In this document: positions 57,532 through 64,000 of the stretch, piece after piece
Layout of the letters: the number at the start of each line of letters is the position of its first letter
Numbering within the stretch: the stretch's first letter is position 1
DNA from: Prostheceraeus crozeri
Lineage: Eukaryota; Platyhelminthes; Polycladida; Euryleptidae
Assembly: GCA_907163375.1 (NCBI GenBank)
Contig: CAJQUW010005558.1
Coordinates: 62,001 to 126,000 of the forward strand
Reading direction: 5' to 3'
DNA length: 64,000 bases
Position numbers and translations under genes: made by a program
Notes under the pieces: generated by a model
The model's input: only the letters and a program-made list of their open reading frames with translations
Databases searched by the model: none
Told to the model about the DNA's origin: nothing

Positions 57532-57754
57532 AATTATAAAAATTACTTTCATCCTGTTATGTTGCCAATGTGACATGTGTGTGAGCTACTTGTAAACAGA
57601 ATGACCTATACAGAAAGTTTCTATAGTAATAAAGTGGCCTGTGCAGAGAATTCAGCATTAGTTTTTGCAGACGATAGCTGTGGAAGATAATATAATTTAT
57701 TGTTTTAGTTCTCAATTATCCAAATGGTTGTTTCTCATTGTGGTGTTAAGATAA

Positions 57755-57766
57755 CGTGCTTAGTTG
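57755..57766. repeat. 12-bp direct repeat, left (putative target-site duplication)
   Basis: cgtgcttagttg, identical to 63101-63112. Confidence 0.7.
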
Positions 57767-57774
57767 ACGTATAC

Positions 57775-57823
57775 AACTTTCTCGACACATTCCTCGACAG
57801 ATTTCTCGACACTTTTCTCGACA
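57775..57823. repeat. 49-bp terminal inverted repeat, left
   Basis: Exact reverse complement of 63047-63095. Contains ctcgacac, ctcgacag, ctcgacac, ctcgacac at 12-16 bp spacing. Confidence 0.92.
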
Positions 57824-58400
57824 CTTAATTCTGTGAGCAGAATATTTATTTTCAATTATATTTTTTTAATCTTTGTAGGATAATCATTTTAAATAAGGCA
57901 AGAAACGCGTTTGTGAAAAATGGGAATAATTCTAACAACGGCTGCTAAAAAGCAATATTTCACTTTAATTGATTCATTCTTCATTCCTTTTGACTCATGA
58001 ATTCATTTTTTCTCTACCAAGTTTTGGAATGGGTTGGAGGGTGATTTCTTAAACGACAGACACAATATTATAGTTCAAAAATGCTCTATTGTTATTTGCA
58101 AACGGTATCACCTAAATCATCTTGCTTACTATTTTGTTTTGCAGCTACTCGTCGCTACTAGTTTGGACAGATGCAAGATTTTACATAACAAGGCTTCAGC
58201 ACTTTGATAAAAAGTGCTTAAAAGGGAGAGAAGTTTCAACCATTCCAAAGGCAATCATGCAACTCATTACTTCAACAGTGTCAGTGGATCAACGTGGTAT
58301 TGATTGCTTCTCTCCCAATCGTGCATGATTCTTTTATTACAGCAATAATCATAGAGTAGGGATACTCTATGGGTAATAATATTTTATTACAACAAATCAC

Positions 58401-58862
58401 ATGATGATACATCAATTGGATGATAACAGCGAGCAGACCGTAAGGCCACACAATGGAAAATCATTTCGGAATTTTACTAACCATAATAAAATTTATAAGT
58501 TACAGTATGCATTTAGACGTGATCGTAAGCCGTTGCTGTGTGTTGCCGCCGAGGTTAAGTTCTTGATGTGGGCTGCGAGAATCGAGCATCGACCGCGTTC
58601 CACGATGACCGTGAACATTGGCACATATAGGAGTCAAGCGTACATAATAATAATAAAACACAAGTTTATAGTCGGTAGAAAATCAATGTATATTACACTG
58701 AAAAAGATGCAAATGAAAGGCGTGACTCATACATATGACATACTGTCTGATAGGCACAATCATGAAAAGAAAAAATCAGTGACTTCGTCCACTGACATGG
58801 CAACATGTAGAGGAAAACCAGCTCATTCTCCTAGTAATGAAACAATACGGGAATTGGGATAA
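58401..58862 (+). CDS. Unidentified 153-codon open frame inside the 5.3-kb element
   Basis: Starts MMIHQLDDNSEQTV and is basic. The middle has KLQYAFRRDRKPLLCVAAEV and the end GVTHTYDILSDRHNHEKKKS. The spacing Y..F-R....C...........A.I...........HNHE is faintly like a FLYWCH zinc finger, a domain often found with MULE transposases. The second Cys is not in the expected place, however. It could also be a chance frame in old non-coding sequence. I give no function. It lies 0.6 kb inside the left terminal repeat, where a transposase start might be expected. Confidence 0.25.
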   Translation: MMIHQLDDNSEQTVRPHNGKSFRNFTNHNKIYKLQYAFRRDRKPLLCVAAEVKFLMWAARIEHRPRSTMTVNIGTYRSQAYIIIIKHKFIVGRKSMYITLKKMQMKGVTHTYDILSDRHNHEKKKSVTSSTDMATCRGKPAHSPSNETIRELG

Positions 58863-59716
58863 TGTCAGCATGATTTTCACAACGATGGCAAACTGTGATT
58901 GAAAATGTTTTGAAATAATCCTTCAATTTTGCATATAATTTGGCAATATGTGGGTTGATTCGAATGGAATAATGCAGTTAATGATAGGCCACATACATTT
59001 CTGACTCATGAAGCTATCGACTTGTGCAAATCGACGTAGCCTGCTATCAATGATGTCAGTGATATCGCATCCACCAGGCTCCCTCAATGTAAAGAGAGAG
59101 GAGAATTGAACTCCAAGTGGATATCAACAGACGATTAAGCGCAGCAAGTAGATAGAGATCCTCACATCATCACTTCGAAAACTACAGATTCAGAGGTAGG
59201 CAAAATTTCTGTTTCTGCATACAATTCCTCACCATCAAATCGGAAATTTTCTGATTACCCAAACTTTTACGGGATGATCATTAAGTAAGTTAGTTACATG
59301 CATTTCCTCTCACAGCAACAGACTAAACAAAAGACAGCTCGAAGCTTAATAATTCAAAAAGAGTATATATATAAAAGCTCAGTCCTATCTGTCACTCGAT
59401 GTTGAAACGACTCAACATGCCCAGCAGTTCCCCAATCATAAAACATACCTCCTTCTTTGCTGTTCCACCTCAGGCACCTCTCGACACTTTTTGATAGAGG
59501 TATGTTAGATATCTGAGACTTAGGAGTGAGTGAATCTTGGGATTTGTCGAATGTGTCGAGGATAGGTAAGGAAGTGTCGAGAGGGGCCTGGGAGGTGGAA
59601 CAGCATAGAAGGAGGTATATTTTATGATTGGAGAGCTGCTGGGCATGTAATTGAGTCGTTTCATCATCGATCGACACTTTTGATGGAGGTACGTTGGATA
59701 TCTGAGACTTAGGAGT

Positions 59717-60943
59717 TAGTGATGAAAATTTTCCGGAAAATTTTGAATCAAAATTGGAAAAGTTTGGAAATTTTGAAAGTTCTAATTTTTTGCGATAGGC
59801 CCTCTGCTTTGACCGCTTCTATAGCCGAGGCAGACACACCAATAGCATGGGTCTAAAAGTGGTGATCTTGATTATCATTTTGATTAAACCGATTTTGAAA
59901 AATGAAAAAATTTGAATTTTTGTGACATAATTTTTACGTTTTCTATCACAACCGATCGAGGCATGCATAGACACATCAATAGAATTGTTCCAAAACTCTT
60001 GATTTCATCATATCATTTCGATTAAAACAATCGTGGCAATACGAATCCCGTCCGCGGATTTTTTAGCATTCCTTTGCCACCAGTGGCTTGTGGCAATTTG
60101 TGGCATTTTAATATTATAACACAGACATCTTTTGGGACAACGTGAATTTTTTTCCTTTACGATAGGGGTATAATTTCATGCATTGTGAAAGATCTGGAGC
60201 AAAAAGAATGGACTTTATTTGGGAGCTTGTTTATGGCTTAAAAGTTAAGCTCTATCATGCAGCCTTGATTTGCAATGATACAAATTCTCCATGTGTTGAT
60301 GAACATGTGAAGCACAGGCACACAGTCCAACACAGCATTATGCATGAGCGACGATATATTGGAAGATAAGACTGTAAACTCGTGAGATATTTGGAAACTA
60401 AAGATATCTGTGATGAGTATAAGAAAATCTATATGATAGCTTCTAACTTCTGGGGTAATGTCCGATATCTTCGTGGAGGACAAACTACACATCCTCCATT
60501 TCTAGCTGGAGATGGGTTCAGATAGTTCCAAATCGATTTCAGATCTGTGACTTTCAGACTTTTCCAAGATGAATTGGAGATTCTCCAGTTGAATCTAAGA
60601 TCCTTTCAAATTGAGTTTCTGACAAATAATCTGAAATTCAATTAGAGAAATCGGAAATCCATTTTAATATCTGATATCAGTAGGAAAGATCTGAAATAGA
60701 CATGTGCAGTTGGTTCCAAAAGTTAACATGCAGGGATGATAGAGAAGTTTTCGGACTTTGAATGTTACATAGTCTTTTCAAACGACTGCAACAAGTCTCC
60801 AAAACAAAGGCAAAAACGTCAATCACCGAAAAAAAAATTCAAAATTTTCCATTGGAAAATTTTCCGGAAAATTTTGAAAAAATTGGAGAATTTTCCGGAA
60901 AATTTTCTGGAAAATTTTCTGGAAAATTTTCCATTTGCATCAC
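59717..60943. mobile_element. Nested non-autonomous TIR element (hAT-like), 1.2 kb
   Basis: Splits one satellite unit; the 7-mer taggagt is repeated on both sides (59710-59716 and 60944-60950). The left end is tagtgatgaaaattttccgg and the right end, reversed, is gtgatgcaaatggaaaattttcc. Subterminal copies of the palindrome ggaaaattttcc are frequent at both ends (six or more at the right). A TAGTGATG-type tip and a 7-8 bp duplication fit hAT. No transposase reading was found inside. Confidence 0.75.
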
Positions 60944-61093
60944 TAGGAGTGAGTGAATCTTGGGATTGGTCGAATGTGTCGAGGATAGGTAAAAAAGTGT
61001 CGAGAGGGGCCTGGGAGGTGGAACAGCATAGAAGGAGGTATCTTTTATGATTGGAAGGGTGCTGGGCATGCAATTGAGTCGTTTCATCATCGA

Positions 61094-61869
61094 CCCTGTG
61101 GGAACGCATCTTGCTAATATCAACAGATTATCTGGCGAGGTAGCGATTTTGTGGATAATTTTTTAAAGGTTCATTTTCGTGTAAAAACTATCTCCGCATG
61201 TGAAAATGGTCATAATTTATCCAAAAACATGTGTAAAATTAAAAAACGACAGGTGGCGAAAAAGTTGCTATAATTGATTGGTAGATATTTGGTTACTAAT
61301 GCGAGCTGATTTTTCGCCAACCGGCGAAATCGCAGATATTGTAGCAACTAATTAGTGGTAAGTAGTAATGTTCGTATATTACCTTCACATGAACATATAT
61401 TGTATACTCAGTCTGATCTGATAAAAAGGGATCTTTTTTTAATTCACGAAGGCTTAAAACTAAAAAAGTATTTATCTTTCCATAAATGTCGCAGTAAATA
61501 CTATGCTATTATTCAAATATTTATCATTGTTGTAAATTATTGAATGTCAAGAGATGTTATGAAAATTGATATATGCGGATTCTCTTTATTCTTATCATTA
61601 TCAAAGAATGATAGTCTGCACTTATTTCTTAGATAGATTAGCGATATATGGGGGATAGTGAGGAGGTGAGGGAGAGAATAGAGCCTCAGCTGTAGAGGCG
61701 GATTACTAAAGAAAATAAGAGAGAAAGTCAAAAGTAAAAGGTGACATATAGAGCGCGAATTGTCGCCGGCGAACTTCGCCAGCGAATATCCCGCAAATAT
61801 GACTGAACTTTAGCATGATATTCTGCAGCTGACATTCGCCAGTTTTTCGCAAGATTCGTTCCCACAGGG
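61094..61869. mobile_element. Nested TIR element, 0.78 kb
   Basis: Splits another satellite unit. The tips are ccctgtgggaacgcatcttgc and, reversed at the right, ccctgtgggaacgaatcttgc (20 of 21 alike). Farther in are cgccaaccggcgaaat and cgccggcgaacttcgccag motifs. The target repeat appears to be only 'ga'. No coding content was recognised; superfamily unknown. Confidence 0.75.
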
Positions 61870-63046
61870 GATCGACACTTTTTTGATAGAGTTATTTTAG
61901 ATATCTGAGAGTTAGGAGTGAGTGAATCTTGGTATTTGTCGGATGTGTCGAGGATAGGTAAGGAAGTGTCGAGAGGGGCCTGGGAGGTGGAACAGTATAG
62001 AAGGGGGTATCTTTTATGATTGGAGAGCTTCTGGGCATGTAATTGAGTCGTTTCAACATCGATCGACACTTTTTTGATAGAGGTATGTTAGATCTCTGAG
62101 ACTTAGGAGTGAGTGAATCTTGGGATTTGTCGAATGTGTCGAGGATAGGTAAGAAGTGTCGAGAGGGGCCTGGGAGGTGGAACAGCATAGAAGGAGGTAT
62201 CTTGTATGATTGGGGGGCTGCTGGGCATGTAATTGAGTCGTTTCATCATCGATCGACACTTTTTTGATAGAGGTATGTTAGATATCTGAGACTTAGGAGT
62301 GAGTGAATCTTGGGATTTGTCGAATGTGTCGAGGATAGGCAAAAAAGTGTCGAGAGGGGCCTGGGAGGTGGAACAGCATAGAAGGAGGTATCTTTTATGA
62401 TTTGGGGGCTGCTGGGCATGAATTAAAATTCTGTCGGCAGACAATTGAACCGATATCATATCTCATTAGCAGCCCGATAATGCCGGTTTCTTGATAAGAC
62501 CTTATTATGATTTTCTTGAAAAAGATAATATTCACCAGAATGCGCTGAAATAAAGATCACAGTGGTAGACAGATTGTCCACAATGTGAAGACGGACATCT
62601 TTAGTTGTCTCTAATGATGATCAACATAATATACGTGGTGAGAGGTCCGTACATCACTTATTTGAACATCACTAACAAATAAAAGACGGTATGATGATGA
62701 GATGTGCAAAAATTAGATGTACAGACCAATAAATATCAGTAAAGGAATTTTCCAGAGAGTACGTACACTCTAGGAGATTTTAAAGACTATCGAGTAAATA
62801 AGCCTATAAAATCATAATTATACATCTAGAGGTACGATCATGATCAGCACAGATAGTGTAGGAATTCGATAGTACTCGATGTGACAATAATTGAAACCGG
62901 TGGGGCAAGTCACCTTCTGTAAATTTTATTGAGAAAGGATGAAGCTACCTCGTGGAAATCACGTGGTTTTAAGTACGTAAATTATATGCAAACAGAAAAA
63001 TAAAATATTAAATTTTTCGAAAAGTTTCTGATTGGTCGAAACTTTA

Positions 63047-63095
63047 TGTCGAGAAAAGTGTCGAGAAATCTGTCGAGGAATGTGTCGAGAAAGTT
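63047..63095. repeat. 49-bp terminal inverted repeat, right
   Basis: Exact reverse complement of 57775-57823. Confidence 0.92.
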
Positions 63096-63100
63096 GCATG

Positions 63101-63112
63101 CGTGCTTAGTTG
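63101..63112. repeat. 12-bp direct repeat, right (putative target-site duplication)
   Basis: cgtgcttagttg, identical to 57755-57766. A chance match of 12 bases this close to both ends is very unlikely. Confidence 0.7.
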
Positions 63113-64000
63113 TCATTGCTGTTTACGTTATTTACTCTTTCCGACTTATTTGGGCGTCATGGGACCTCATTTAGCACTAATATTAATATTTCCAAATTAG
63201 GTTGTGTTTCATATGATAAAACAAATACAAATGGAAGGATTTTGTATCTCTAATTTTCGACATAGTCCTTGAAAGTGTCAACAGCTGCACTGAACCACGT
63301 CAATTAAACTCGCTAGGCCGTTGACTATGCCAAGTTATCATGCTAGTTCTTACTTCGATTAGTGGTGCACACAATGCTTTCTCTAGACAACAAACAAAGC
63401 AGGACTAGCGTCCTGATAATTTCTGGATGCCCTGTTATTTTCCCTCTTATAGCTTCTTCAATTTTGCTCTGTCTACTTATTGGCGTCAGTGCCGTTATTT
63501 GATAACCTGATTTCTCTGATTAAGCTCCTGATTCACCCTGACTTGTCAGACATGCAAAAAATTGGAATTTAGTTAACTAAATAACATGTATCGAAGGGGT
63601 TTGGATGTTATAGACCGTGCAAGTGAAGGATTTGGATGGAAGGTTAAGTGATGGGTTTTGACATGGGACATGTTTTTAACGTATCAGGCTGATGCCTTTC
63701 CTTTTTCATCAATGTTCTAAATCATTGCGAATGATAGTTCAGGACTTCTTTTGATCCAATTTTTCCATTCTATAATTATCGTGTCCCCAAATATTCGTTT
63801 CGACAGCCTGTCAGCGCCAAGACACAGTAAGGAAGCAGCTAATAGAAGGGAGAGAGAGAGATTAATAATTGATGGTATGTGATCTGCGGTCTCCGGTCCG
63901 AGCATCTCTCTACCAACCAGCTCGTGCTTCCAATTTAATTTTTGTTTGCACTTTCTGGAAATCCTGCTCCGTTTGAACGTATCGCTTTGGTGAAGTAGCT
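63113..64000. other. No gene seen; possible PLE endonuclease scrap at 63905-63935
   Basis: The minus strand at about 63905-63935 reads KHELVG-like codons (ccaaccagctcgtgcttcc), as in the end of PLE 2 (14865-14885). It is too short to be certain. A (GA)n run lies at 63849-63862. Otherwise nothing was recognised. Confidence 0.3.

Larger units (their letters stand above)
59396..62419. repeat. Array of ~190-bp units, interrupted twice
   Basis: Direct units: 59481-59670; 59671-59716 continued at 60944-61093; 61872-62062; 62063-62252; and 62253-62419 (ends incomplete). A partial unit in inverse orientation lies at 59396-59487, so the array begins with a palindromic junction. Units start tcgacacttttttgatagag and include gaggggcctgggaggtggaa. 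They are about 90-95% alike. Short open frames on the minus strand across the units are by-products of the repeat. Confidence 0.9.
57767..63100. mobile_element. 5.3-kb TIR element of unassigned family with internal satellite
   Basis: Perfect 49-bp inverted repeats lie at 57775-57823 and 63047-63095 (aactttctcgacacattcct...). Each is built from four spaced copies of (c)tcgaca. Just outside, the 12-mer cgtgcttagttg occurs in direct orientation at 57755-57766 and 63101-63112, a likely target duplication. The interior holds five direct ~190-bp units that also carry tgtcgag motifs, one partial unit in inverse orientation, and two nested TIR elements. One open frame of 153 codons (58401-58862) has no sure family. 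A MULE or foldback (FB/Rehavkus-type) element is the nearest idea, because of the long duplication and repeat-rich interior, but no transposase was identified. Confidence 0.7.

Noticed and set aside
59396-62419. CRISPR array
   Set aside because: Units are ~190 bp with no short repeat-spacer alternation, in an animal genome.
59354-62459. Family of similar minus-strand frames (STSQAPLDT..., ILDTFDKSQDSLTP...)
   Set aside because: They arise from the ~190-bp satellite units read in one frame; there is no start, codon bias or domain, and frames break between units.
63717-63905. 62-residue minus-strand frame with a hydrophobic stretch
   Set aside because: No similarity; the hydrophobic part comes from the (GA)n run and nearby low-complexity sequence.

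Overview
The window is nuclear DNA from an invertebrate animal. It is AT-rich and dense in transposons, and the only host gene I can recognise is split over at least 43 kb. That gene is an OSTF1 orthologue (SH3 plus ankyrin adaptor, 'osteoclast-stimulating factor 1') on the minus strand. Four coding exons can be placed: exon 1 at 56957-56990, exon 2 at 45374-45420, exon 3 at 42241-42358 and exon 4 at 13515-13714. The splice phases agree at all three junctions and the joined reading matches the vertebrate protein, as I remember it, from the start Met into the ankyrin repeats. The last third of the protein is not visible and probably lies left of base 1. The lineage cannot be fixed. Penelope-like, Tc1, mariner, pogo and hAT elements and a tRNA-type SINE fit many marine or freshwater invertebrates. 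The palindrome TAGGCCTA is clearly over-represented.

Layout. 1-13.4 kb (beyond the last visible exon): a LINE scrap, a hAT remnant, a whole-ended but decayed Tc1-like element (3662-5046), a foldback, and a cluster of Penelope-like elements (PLEs) with a pogo/Tigger-type MITE and a strong hairpin. 13.7-42.2 kb (intron 3): a second PLE with a 220-bp inverted flank, a nearly intact Tc1 element (18823-20478), a SINE, and a large imperfect palindrome (about 25.45-40.75 kb) centred on a mariner-like element. That palindrome carries two damaged extra copies of OSTF1 exon 3. 42.4-57 kb (introns 2 and 1): a second copy of the mariner, an almost complete CR1/L2-type LINE in sense orientation, and an internally deleted pogo/Tigger element. 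57.5-64 kb (upstream of exon 1): a 5.3-kb element that I cannot assign to a family. It has perfect 49-bp terminal inverted repeats, a 12-bp direct repeat at its edges, and an internal array of about 190-bp units interrupted by two nested TIR elements.

Caution on the assembly. Copies inside 25-40.7 kb differ from each other mainly by scattered single-base insertions. They also hold a 60-bp G tract and a 0.7-kb G/T-rich block that the paired arm lacks. This looks like unpolished long-read sequence or a false walk through inverted repeats, so distances inside intron 3 and the copy number of exon 3 should not be trusted. The most interesting unexplained object is the 57767-63100 element; next come the hammerhead-like motifs at the PLE tails and the mariner-centred palindrome.
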